From Inia geoffrensis (lineage: Eukaryota > Chordata > Mammalia > Artiodactyla > Iniidae): a stretch of 64,000 bases of DNA. The stretch lies in NCBI GenBank assembly GCA_036417435.1, contig CM070903.1, positions 617,001 to 681,000 of the forward strand. Direction: 5' to 3'. How positions within the stretch are numbered: the stretch's first letter is position 1; each line of letters begins with the position of its first letter. This document shows positions 53,771 through 64,000 of this stretch, piece after piece. A model generated the notes under the pieces. It was given only the letters and a program-made list of their open reading frames with translations, ran no database searches and was not told the origin of the DNA. Made by a program: the position numbers and the translations under genes.

Positions 53771-56640
53771 TCTTCTTTTTCTCGAATGGTAGCATTTTTT
53801 ATTAAGGCCAGTGATTTTCTTTGCTCGGTGTTTTTGCTGGAAATACGTGTAAGTGGTGCATGGCTTACAGTCATGTTAGGACCCAGATGCGCCCTGCTTG
53901 AGATTGAAGTGTGCTCCCATCAGCATTCCTCCACAGCCAGAGGAAGGGAGACAGGTTTACGGTGAGTTTCCGTGTGTAGGTTGAGATCCAGCCTCCAGCG
54001 AGGGGGGCCATGGCAGCAGGAGCCGCAGACAGTTCCAGAAGGGAGTGGAATCTGTGCCACCGAGGGCTACTAGTGCAGGTGCAGTCCTGAGGTCTCCCCA
54101 GCTGCTGATGTGACCCAAATGCTGCCACCTCTCAGCAGAGACCTGCCCCAGGTCTGCCCTCCCTCTGGCCCTGGGTCCTGGGCTGGGGCTCCTCACAGGA
54201 GGAGAGCCTCAGACAGCCTCAGTGGGTCCTGATTGGCTTATCACTTACACAGAGACCTGGGCCACAGACAGCCTCTCCCTTGGCTTTTAGCCTGAACACA
54301 TTTTTAAGGGGGGTGGGGAATTTCTAGCCCAGATAATTTAAAGGGCTTCTGGTTGGGAGAGTTAGATATTGCTTTTCAAATTACTATTTTGCTTGAAATT
54401 CTCTCCCCAAACTTTACTGTCAGCTGTAAAGTACTGTAAAATTACATTGTATTTATCTTTGGATGTATTCTCATTGAATGTATGGTAGGTGCTCAATAAA
54501 ATCGTGTTTAGCAAATACGAATAAGATAATCTGGGAGTCTCCTTCCTGCTTATCCACCCCTGCAGAGGTCTGGACTGAGCAATTACCAAAGGTGAGCCGG
54601 TGAGAGGAGGGTTATGAAGAGCTCCTGCACGAAGAGTAACGAGACACTCGGAGTTTGTAGAATTGGTTTACGATTCTGTTTCCTTTGAATGTTAATATTA
54701 AATTGTGCTGCTGAGAGGCCAAAGCAACAAATATTCTGACCCTGGAAACTACGGTGGGAGGGGAGCACGCTTCCATGCAGATCTGTGTTCGCCCTTGTGG
54801 TCGGTGTGGCCTGTCGGCTGCCCTGCAGGAGGCCAGAAGCCCCTCAAGCTCTTGAGAGCAGAGACCTGGTCTCCTCTGTCCCTCCCATTCTCACCATACA
54901 AAGCCTTTCTCTTAGTAGGTGTTGAATAACCATTTGGTGAACTAATGAATAGAAGGGGAATTTGCTTGATATGTTAGTGTGTGTTAGGACAGTTTCTGTA
55001 TTGTCAGAGTACATATTTGAGATTCAAAACTGGGTGGAAGTGTGAAATTCCTTATGTAGAACAAAAATAGAACAAGTCGGTAGAAACCGAATCAACGAAG
55101 TGGCTGGTTCCTGGAGCCTGGGGCCATCTGGGCTGCGCACGCAGCAGCCTTCCTCGGTGGGGACCGGCCAAGCGGTGGCAAGGAGACCCTGGCGCTCGGG
55201 AATGAGGGCTTTGTCACTAATTTGCTGTGTGGCCTTCTCTTCGCTCCTTAGCTGCTTCATGTGACAATGAAACAGTGGGAATAGAGGAACAATACTTTCC
55301 TAGCAACCAAATTCCGTGATCTCCAGAGACAAGGAATCCTCAGCTTCAGGGTACAGAAAGCCTATTCCACCATCAAAAGCTCTGGTTGTTAGAAGGAGAA
55401 AAGGCAAGTGCTGTGAGCTTTTTTGCTCTTATATTTATATCACGAGCAGGGTTGGAAGACATGGGAGCAGAGTTCCCCCCACCCCGGCCTGATCTGGAGA
55501 GACGCCTGCTCCACGGTGGTAGAAAGAACAGCCACAGCCCTCTCTCCTTGGTGACCCAGGAGAAGACATTTGTCCATCTGGCTCCGTGGCACAGACGGAA
55601 ATGGGGGAGAAGGAGTTAAGTGAGAGTTAGTTTGGATTTCTGGAGTCCAAGTCTTGCTGAGTTTCCAGCCCTAGGTGCCTGCTGGAAAAATGTAGCTGGG
55701 AGCCAGGTGACACAGCTGTGTGTGTGTTTGTTTTTGATGTTACCAGAGAAACAAGAGGGAAAAGTACAAAAATAAAGTTTCCACAAAAACCCAAACTGAC
55801 TTCAAAAAAGTCTGTGTGCATGCAGAAATAACAGTGCGCTCTGTCCTGCCACGGCCGTCCCCACCCCGTCCCACCCTGGCACACTCAGACACGGGAAGTG
55901 GGAAAGCAAGTTGGCTTTTCCACGTGGGCACGGCTGCCCGTCTGCCTCAGTGCTGGGAGAAGTGCCATGATGTGAAGTAACTCTCAGCCATGGTCAGGAG
56001 AGACACATTGCTCTGACTGTGAGTGTTAGATTGCTAAGTGGATTAAACAGAACCACCCAGCCGCAGAGAGACACTGGCCTGCTTTATTAAGTGGTTATGA
56101 ATAGGTGGGGAGGGATTGCTATTAGCAATTAGACATTAGGAATCAGAGGACCGGAAAGGAGGAGGCTGTGAACTTAAAGAAAAGGCAGAGCACCAGATGA
56201 CACAGGCCAGTGGAGCCGTAACTCACCTCACAGGACCCGACGCCAGCTCTTTTGCAACTCAGGTCTTTCCAGAGTAGACGAGATGCCACGTACTGCCAGT
56301 GCCCTTTCCATGGCATGGAATGGGGTGGGACCAGTCTTCTTCTAACCAGGCCCCAGAGGAAAGGGCACTGCACACACAGCGTGCCAGGCAAGCATGCCGG
56401 TGGGTAGATCTTAGCTCTGCTGCCAGCTGGTCCCTCTGGGCAGTCACTGGCCTCTTGTCTACCTGTAAGATGCCACCCCCCCCCCCGGCCCCAGCATGTA
56501 CATTTCCATCACTCCTGCACAACTAACAGCACCATCACTGATGCTTTCCAAGGCAGCGCTCCTCGAAAAGACTCAGACACAGTGCCTGGCCTCAAGGCAC
56601 TCACCACACGGATGGTTGGCTTAGGCTGGCTTGCTTCCTT
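53771..56640. other. Intergenic DNA with L2 and MIR remnants
   Basis: L2-like 3' ends are at 54470-54515 (ggtaggtgctcaataaaatc) and 54850-54945 (agtaggtgttgaataaccat). MIR-like antisense pieces are near 55200-55290 and 56400-56475. No gene was seen. Confidence 0.6.
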
Positions 56641-56643
56641 CCT

Positions 56644-57085
56644 TCCAGATAAAATTCATCATTTTAACCATTTTAAAGTGTACAATTCAGTGGTGCTTAG
56701 TACAGTCCCAGTGTTTTAACAACCATCAGCTCTGCCTAGTTCCAGAACATTCTCATCACCCCAAAAGGAAACCTTGTATGGGTTAAGCAGTGCTCCCTTC
56801 CCTACTCCTCCCCTCAAGCCCTGCCGACGTGCTTGCCATCTCTGTGGATTTGCTTCTGCTGGACAATTGATATACGTTGAATCATACAATATGTGACTTG
56901 TGGCATCTGAATTCTTCCACTGAGCATAATGTTTTCAAGGTTCATCCACATTATCAGTACATTATTCCTTTTTATGGCTAACATCCCATTGTGTGGATAT
57001 ACTATTTTAATTATCCATTCAACCCTCTGATGGACACTTGGGTTGTTCCCACCTTTGGGCTGTTGTGAGTAATGCAGCAATGGCC
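56644..57085 (-). mobile_element. L1M 3' end, antisense
   Basis: aaagtgtacaattcagtggt, then atcatacaatatgtgacttg and ataatgttttcaaggttcat match the antisense 3' end of old L1. Confidence 0.85.
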
Positions 57086-57146
57086 ACCCTTTCTTTTGCC
57101 AGTTTTGTAATATTAGCTTCACTTCTCCCCATTTGCTGTGCAAGGG

Positions 57147-57930
57147 AAGCAGAGACGGCCAGGAGGAACTATTTCACCCAGAACTGATTCTGGACAAGCG
57201 CCCAGGCAGGGCTGGAAGTACCCTCAGCGCTCAGCCGACTTTCCACCACCAGCGAGGGTATCCGAGGCTTGGGACCTACAACGCTTCCCGGGGCTTCCGG
57301 GCTCAGGTCCATGTGACTTCCGGCAGGGGCGGGACTTCCCTCCCAGGACTTCCTTCCCAGGAGCCCGCCTGACCAGCGCCCACGTGACTTGTGACTTCCG
57401 GCAGGGGCGTGTGCTTCCGCTTCCCTGGTGAGGAGATGCCGGCTTCCTTCCAGGTGGGAGGCCTGCCTGCCCCGCCTCTTCTGAGGGTATTTAGGGTTGG
57501 TCGCCCCCTGGGTGTTACGGCGATGTGCTTCTCCCAAGCTTTGCTCCCCTCGTCTCAGGCCGGACCCTGGGGCCACTTCTTGGTGGTCCTGGGCAACACC
57601 GCAGATGAGGGTTGTTTCGGGCTTATTTAGGCCAGTAACTGAAAAGCAGCAAGAGAGGGTGATAAAGCCGCAGTGGGCCGTGCAGAAGAAGTGGGAAAAG
57701 GGCCAGCGGAAGGTTGATGGTGACATCATCAGAGCCTAGGGTTTAGCCCTGAAGAGTTAGACCCCTTATCCAAAGGCTTAGGACAATTGTTGCGTGCTTG
57801 GTTGGTCATCTGCGCCCTGCGCATGGTCTAACTGATAATGCATTTCATAAACAAAGCAATGGGGGATTCATATCCTTAAAATGTTGGCCCCACTTGCTTC
57901 TCTTTCCTCCAGATTTGCATTTGCCTCTTT
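57147..57930. other. GC-rich block with repeated CTTCCGG motifs; origin unknown
   Basis: CTTCCGG occurs at least three times (about 57294, 57317 and 57396), and the phrase gtgacttccggcaggggcg is duplicated about 80 bases apart. A CACGTGAC E-box is near 57381 and tgacatcatc near 57720. This is ETS/E-box/CRE-like content in an otherwise repeat-rich area. It may be an LTR or a small promoter; neither is established. Confidence 0.4.
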
Positions 57931-59321
57931 TGCAGAGCGGGTGAGGAGGGGACTCAGGGAATGTCACCTTAGCTCTCCTCAGCAGAACCTGCTACAAGTG
58001 GACTACTTACATGTATTCTGTGTGTGCGGGGGGGCAGTTGTGTCTAGAGGACCGTGCTTATTGACCAGAGTACACTTGCATTTTTCCGTTGCCGTGGAGA
58101 TGAGCCATCTAATTTCACCCCTAGCACTCCACACTTGAAACCCAGATCTCAGACAACGTACCATTCTGGAAAGCCAGACCCAGAGTCCATGCTGTATACA
58201 GAGCAGCTGTATCGTACAGCTGGGGGCTAGGGAAATTCCCGCCTGGTCTGGGAAAAACGTAAGAATGTCTTACAACAACCAAAATAAGGGTCATGTAGAG
58301 GGCCTAAAGAGGTATGGGAGGGGGAAAGCGGGGCTGGAGGTGAGCGGTCCCCACCGAGGCAAGGTCTACATTGACAGCTCCTTGAGTGGTTTAAGGGTGA
58401 GGGAGGGTCAAGCGCAGCTCTGAGACTGAGCCTGGGGCCTCAGGGAACCAGGACAGAATTAAGAAAGTCAGAGAGGAGGGAAAGCATTGGCGTAAAGGGG
58501 AGAGTGTGAGGGGATGCTCTCCACCCAATAGCAGCCTGAAAGCGAGAGCTGGCGACTTGCTCTGTCAGAGCAGATGCTCTCCAGTCCCCAGGGATGGGGC
58601 AGGAGGTCCTTATGTTCCTCCCAGTGTGTGAAATGCCTTTCCCACGGTCTCCATTTATCCAAATCTCGACCACCTTTCAAGACCAAAAAATGATTCCCGC
58701 ATGAAAACTCTTCCTGATATCATCCAAATTTATGTGCCACCCCCCTCCTTTGAGATAACGCACAGGATTCAGCAGAAGTAGATACGTGAAAACGCAACAA
58801 GCATTAATTTTAAATTGAATAGAGTTGCGTCGATATCCGTAAGCGTTTCCACTGGGACAGGTCAGCCACCCTTCTTGGGTCAGAAGTGAAGACTTTCCGC
58901 TGGAAATTCCCAGAGGACCCAGTCAGCCGGGGGCGGGTATGTGTGTTCTGTACCCCATCCAGAATGATTCACTGTGGTCACCCTGGGACCCATTTTCTAC
59001 TGTGAGCTTTGGCCGAGTGGCTTCTCGGGAGGATTCGTTTTCACCATGGGCACCTCATCACTGAAGAAGTGAGGCTACGTGGAGTAGTAACTGCAAACTC
59101 AGCCTCACAGTGCCAGTTCTGAGGGTGGGAAAGGCAATTGGGCAGGAGACGGCAGGTGCCGCAACACTGTGGCTTTACCTGGTTGCTCTTCTCCTCCAAA
59201 ACGAAGTAGTTTCCGCCATGTCTTCCTAGAACCACAAGTCCTGTGACAAGCGGGAGAAAGGAGCCTGGGTGGGTGGGGAGGCGACTTGCCCAGTGAGCAG
59301 TGAGTCCAGGACTGGAAGTGA
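57931..59321. other. Intergenic DNA, weak L2/CR1-like remnant
   Basis: A possible CR1/L2-like remnant is at 58600-58740 (aaatgcctttcccacggtct). Otherwise nothing was recognised. Confidence 0.4.
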
Positions 59322-59509
59322 AGGGCTCTTACTTTTTTTTTTTTAACATCTTTATTGGGGTATAATTGCTTTACAATGGTGTGTCAGTTTCTGCTTTATA
59401 ACAAAGTGAATCAGTTATACATATACACACGTTCGCATATCTCTTCCCTCTTGCGTCTCCCTCCCTCCCACCCTCCCTATCCCACCCCTCCAGGAGGGCT
59501 CTTACTTTT
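59322..59509 (-). mobile_element. Very short L1 3'-end insertion with perfect target duplication
   Basis: The body (59337-59494, 158 bases) is reversed L1 3' UTR (tttattggggtataattgct). Flanks agggctcttactttt are at 59322-59336 and 59495-59509. Confidence 0.93.
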
Positions 59510-60224
59510 AAACCGCATGGCGGTTCTGTAAGGGAAAGTTAGGTGCTTCCTCTCCCCCAGGATCATCTAAAAATGAATTCGTAGGTGTGACTTTTTAACA
59601 AATGCCTTTATCCACATGACCCCTTTGACCTTCAGAGAGCTCCAGTATGAGGTGTTCCGGCTCTCTGTCTACCCATCTGTGCTCTGGTGTGTTTCCCAGA
59701 GCGCTTGGAGGGCTGAAGTTGGGGTGGGAACTTGACTTTTAATTGATCACTATCAAGCACTCCCTTTAGAAATATAAAACATTCTGTGAATTTTTCAAAA
59801 TTTATAATATGGTACATATTTCTCTGCACAGCAAGTACTGTGAATAACAACAATATTCTGATATTTTTGAGGTGGCCACATATGAGAAAAAGAACAAAAA
59901 TGAGAGAGAAATAAAAACACTGAAGGATGGGGGAGGTCAGGAAAGCACTGATGTTCTAACACCCCTACTTGCAGCCTTTGGTTACTTAAAACTTGGAAAT
60001 AAAGCAAGAAGGTGAGTGCTACGTCCTCTCAGTGTCATTCTGGGGTATTGTTTAGCCAGCGCACCCCACGGTTATTTGGGTCTGTGTCCTTGTGCACCTG
60101 TACTTGACATCACCATTCACCAAGGGCTCAGGTTCTGTGGTGTCTCATGCTGGCTCGCAGGCTCTTTCCAGGACAGATGCAAATAATCTGTATTTGGTTG
60201 AAAGTGTCGAAAATAATCAGTATC

Positions 60225-60720
60225 TAGGCTGCGAAAAACAAAGAGCTTTATTTAGGGGGGTCCTGAGAATTGCAATTGTGGAGACACAGTTATGGGTAAA
60301 ACCGAAAGAGTGTGCTGGGGAAGAAGAGTCAGGGGCTTCTAAAGACAAAAGGCCGTGAGGTCCTTAAAGTTGCCCAGCGAGATCCGTGATTGACGTAAGT
60401 CAGGAAACATTTGTCCTGAGGAATCAGGAGTTATTTTAGGGTAAGGGACCAGGGAGTATCTTGAGTTTCTGTCAGATGTCCTGGATGCCTCTGTTGGGAC
60501 AATAAGTGGTCAAAAGGTCAGATTCCACCCGGGCTGAGACGGGCACGAGCCCCACTTCCTCGGTGGCTCCCCGGCTTATTTAGAACAACACCGACTCCAT
60601 CGTGATTTCCCTTGCACAAAAGGATAAGTGTTTTGTGCCCGTCTCACTATGTCAATAAGCAATGTTGTGGTTGGACCTGCCCTTGTGTTTCTTATTATAA
60701 TTGCAAGATGCCTTTTTTCA
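60225..60720 (-). mobile_element. Possible retroviral LTR, antisense
   Basis: agagctttatttaggggggt and accgactccatcgtgatttc resemble antisense LTR phrases. Ends and family were not determined. Confidence 0.35.
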
Positions 60721-63700
60721 GCAATAACGATCAGGAAGCTTTGGAAGAGTCAAGGCTTATTACTTACAGGACCTGGAAATGACACGGTTCACCTGGGGCT
60801 ACATAGCAGGGTTGTGGGTAGAGAAAGCATGCGTGGGCCTGGGGTTCTGCTTTTACTGGGGTCGAGGGTGGAGGCCTAGGGTTTCTTGGGCTCACTCTTT
60901 AATGGTGAATTTAAAACATAAGAGTGGCAATTTGAAGAGTGGGAAGAGAAAAGCGGGCGGCCCAAAGGGTCAGTTAGCTTTTGAAAACCAAGCACGACCT
61001 CTAAGAAAAAGGAGTCTCTGTGGGTGATGGTGGGGTGGGGAAGGTGGCCTGGCCCTTTATATCTAGTCTGTGGCCGGCAGTGTGTTTATTCGAGACAGCA
61101 GGCTTCGAAGTGGATGCTTGCCCTGGCGATCAAAGCTAGTCAGGCACTCAAATTACAAAAAAGGTTAAAAAACCCAACTCTCAGGGTTTCCACTGCAATA
61201 ACTCTAAAGGTTATGGTTTGACTCCTAGGATGTAACTCAGCACGCTCATCTCAGAGAGTCCGTCCTCACGGACAGACCATCCCTGCTCATGCAAGGCCTG
61301 TCTGAAGCAGCCCTACCCTCTCCCTCTTCTCACCAGCGAGCTGGAGAGAAGCTCCGCCATGTCTTCATCCTCTATTCGTGTGAGAGGCACGTCACTGTGT
61401 TTTGACAGTGAAGCTGAGTAGGTCCCCGAGGAGCCTTTGCAGCTGCAGATGAGGCCAGGCCACCCACTCCCCGCGTCCCGGGACGCGAGGACCAGCCTGG
61501 GGCAGAGAAGCCCTACCTGCTTTCATCCGGACGTGTTCTGGGCACACAGACAAGTATACAGGCCGTGATGACGGGTCAGACCTCTCCCTGGGCAAGCGAG
61601 GAAAGCCCAGCCAAAAATGGGAAAGCCTTGTTCTTTCTAGGAAGGGATGGTAATTCTGGGCACGAGAGTGAGTGTCTTGAGGGGAGGCATGGAGTAAAGC
61701 TCACGGACAGAAAGTTTAATGCCCTCCTTCCTTCCACCGAGCCCCCGGCCTGGTGGGGAAGACAGCCCCAGCTCTCAAGGTGCTCTAGTCCTGGTGACAG
61801 AACTAAGACGCAAAGATTGAGTACTTTTCTCTTTAATGTAACACAAAGGGAGAAACTACTGTTTTGAAAATTGGCTGCCCTTTAGCTGATAGCTCAAAGA
61901 AGGATGGGAGGTTTCCTCTGAGGAAAGACTCCTCTGTGGTTGGGGTCTCCTTCCTGGCGGCGTAGGGTGTGGAGGAGACCCCTGCCCACCTAGGCCCTGG
62001 CGGTCTGCGTGGAAGAGGGGTGGGCTGCACAGAGGGCCTGGGGCCTTGGAGAGAAGAGACGGGAGCGAGGCTTCCGGGCACGAGGAAGGCGCCAGGGCTT
62101 GGGGGCCGGTTCCCAGGGCAGGCAGTCCTTTCCCCTGGTCTCCAGATGCCTGGGGCCATCATGGGCACCCAGCCCCATTCAAGGGTGCGTTCGGGGCTGA
62201 GGCAGCGACCAGCCTGGGGGCCCCCCACCCTTTACCCTCTGCCCCTCCCCAAAGTGGGCAGGGTGGTTCCTGCCCCAGCGAGACTTACAGCCTCCTGGGG
62301 CCATTAGACAAGTAAGAAACAGAACCCACCGGGCGATAAACCCACTGTTCCAGGCCCTGTGGTGGCACTGCTGCCCCAGCAGGCGTGTGCTCTGTGTGTG
62401 ACGGTGTCTGCGAGGCGTGCCTGGCAGCACAGCAACAGTGCAGACCCCAGGTGGGCGTGGGCCCTTCCCCCGGCCAGCCCCTCGCCAGGCTGGGGTCTGT
62501 CCCGTCACCGCCCGCGGAGCCCCCTTCCGCCACCAGCCCCTGGGCTCTCGCTTTGGCTGCTCTGTGATGCTGTCTGTTCACTTAAGCTTTCCCATCTGTG
62601 TGACCAAACTGGGAAGACCAAATTCTAACCATAAATGGAAACATTTCGAGGGGGCCCCAGACAACTGCCAAATGACTTGGGAGATGACTAAGCAGCGAGG
62701 GAAGGAAAGATGTTTCGTGGTCCAGAAGCACTGGCCGTCTTCTTGGAGGATGGGGCAGAGGGACAGCGTGTGAGTCACATGACACCAGCTGCAGAGATTC
62801 CGCAGAGAGCGTCTTCTAGTAAAGGCTGCATCGGAAGACTCTCAGTTGGTAAAAGGAAATCTCAGGTTTGACCTCTTTAGAGTCAGTTGAAGGTTAATGA
62901 AAAAGTGCTTTTTTTTACCAAGTTAAGACTGAGTGAAGTTGGCAAAAATCAAAGCGAAGCTATTCCTACATGGACTTGGACGTGGTATTTTTGTCCATAC
63001 CACAATCAAGCACCAACAGATTCGGGCAATTTAATGAAAAACAGGCAAGAGAAGTAATTGCTTAGTTTTGGGGTTTTTTTTTTTAAGTTTTTCATCTATT
63101 GCCACGTGGACTCAGTTTTTTAGTTGCAAAATGGCATTTTCTTTCTTTCTTTGTCTCCCATTTCTCCCAGTTTTCTGTCTAGAATTCTACAATACTACAG
63201 CACAGCACTGATATGGTCACTGATATCTTGCAGAACAATCTGTATAAAAATGAGCCAGTGACGAAAATGTGTGAAAAGATTTTAGCTGTGGCAGGCACAG
63301 CTAACTCCTAACAGAGTGGCGGGTTTCTGGGCTTCTCCAGTTGGATGTCCGTCAGGCCAGTGCGTGTTCGCAAGGTGGGCGTGTGGGTGGAACCACCAGA
63401 GGGGGGCCTCCTGACGTGAGCTGCAGCCTCTCTGTCGCCCCTGAGGACCACTGAGGGTCTCAGAGCAGCAAGTGGCCAGAGAGTCACAGCGGAGGTCAGG
63501 AAGGCACAGGGCACCTCCTTGGTGAACAGGAGACCCCGACCCAAGGGGCAGCTCGTGCCGAGCTGCCCAGGTAATGAGGGGCAGGTCTGGGACGTGAACC
63601 TAGGCCCACTGCGCGTTCACGCAGCACGTGGCGACACGCCCTTCCCCCGCCTCCTTCCCGTTAGATGGGGCCACGTGGCTGGGCTCTGGCCGCGGACTGT

Positions 63701-64000
63701 GAGAACGTGACGGCTGCTCCTCCCGCCCTGGCGTGTGAACATCCTTCATGCGGGCCCCACGCCCCTCTTCCCTGTCGCCGGCCTGGGTGAGGAGGGCTCC
63801 AGTGACTGATCCCGAGGCGCCAGCGGGGGCAGCGCCACCCGATGGGAGGATCTGACTCCCTGAGTGATCCCGCGGGTCAGCTTGCTCTGAACTGTGGCAG
63901 GAAGAGCGGTAAGCCCTCACGAGCTGAGCTGCTGAGACGTTACCTACCTGTTAGTCACTTGTGACGGCGCTCAGCTTCCGGCAGCTGGCCTGAGAGCTCC
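60721..64000. other. Intergenic DNA, nothing firm
   Basis: Mostly GC-rich, with a more AT-rich stretch at 62880-63300. A short MIR-like piece (gaggggcaggtctgggacgt) is near 63580. No exon was supported. Confidence 0.5.

Overview
This is vertebrate nuclear DNA, almost certainly from a cetacean. It has spliced genes, CpG-island sequence, L1, L2, MIR, Tigger and MLT1 repeats, and several tRNA-derived SINEs of the CHR type found in whales, dolphins and hippos. Most CHR copies are flanked by clear target-site duplications. No prokaryotic gene, operon, CRISPR array or mobile-element defence system is present.

The only protein-coding gene I can support is COL6A2 (collagen VI alpha-2 chain) on the minus strand. 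Coding exons 2 to 14 lie between 5206 and 1 and run off the left edge. They encode the signal peptide, the N-terminal von Willebrand A domain (N1) and the first part of the Gly-X-Y triple helix, 405 codons in one uninterrupted frame. Every exon boundary could be read, and two introns have GC instead of GT donors. The non-coding exon 1 and promoter are probably in the CpG island at about 25.8-26.4 kb, with a strong donor at 26029. That makes intron 1 about 20.8 kb.

Intron 1 (5.2-26.0 kb) is mostly repeats: a cytosine-adenine satellite with a roughly 345-bp higher-order period (6.9-7.7 kb), an MLT1-like solo LTR, a short L1 with an 18-bp target duplication, a deleted Tigger transposon, a MIR, several L1 fragments, and a processed pseudogene of the histone methyltransferase gene KMT5B. 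The pseudogene split an older L1 and was later split by a CHR SINE.

From 26.4 to 64 kb is probably the COL6A1-COL6A2 intergenic region. GC-rich single-copy-looking DNA alternates with L1 remnants (32.3-35.1, 39.6-40.6, 48.1-51.0 and 56.6-57.1 kb), two minisatellites (40.8 and 41.2 kb), and a composite of three broken class III (ERV-L-like) retrovirus fragments (43.5-52.8 kb), one of them inverted relative to the other two. The right end holds a GC-rich block with repeated CTTCCGG motifs (57.1-57.9 kb) and a possible LTR (60.2 kb). I saw no further gene.

I did not find a convincing new biological system. The items most worth checking are the KMT5B retrocopy, the loss of an RGD tripeptide in COL6A2, its paired GC-AG introns, the ERV arrangement and the unexplained 57-kb block.
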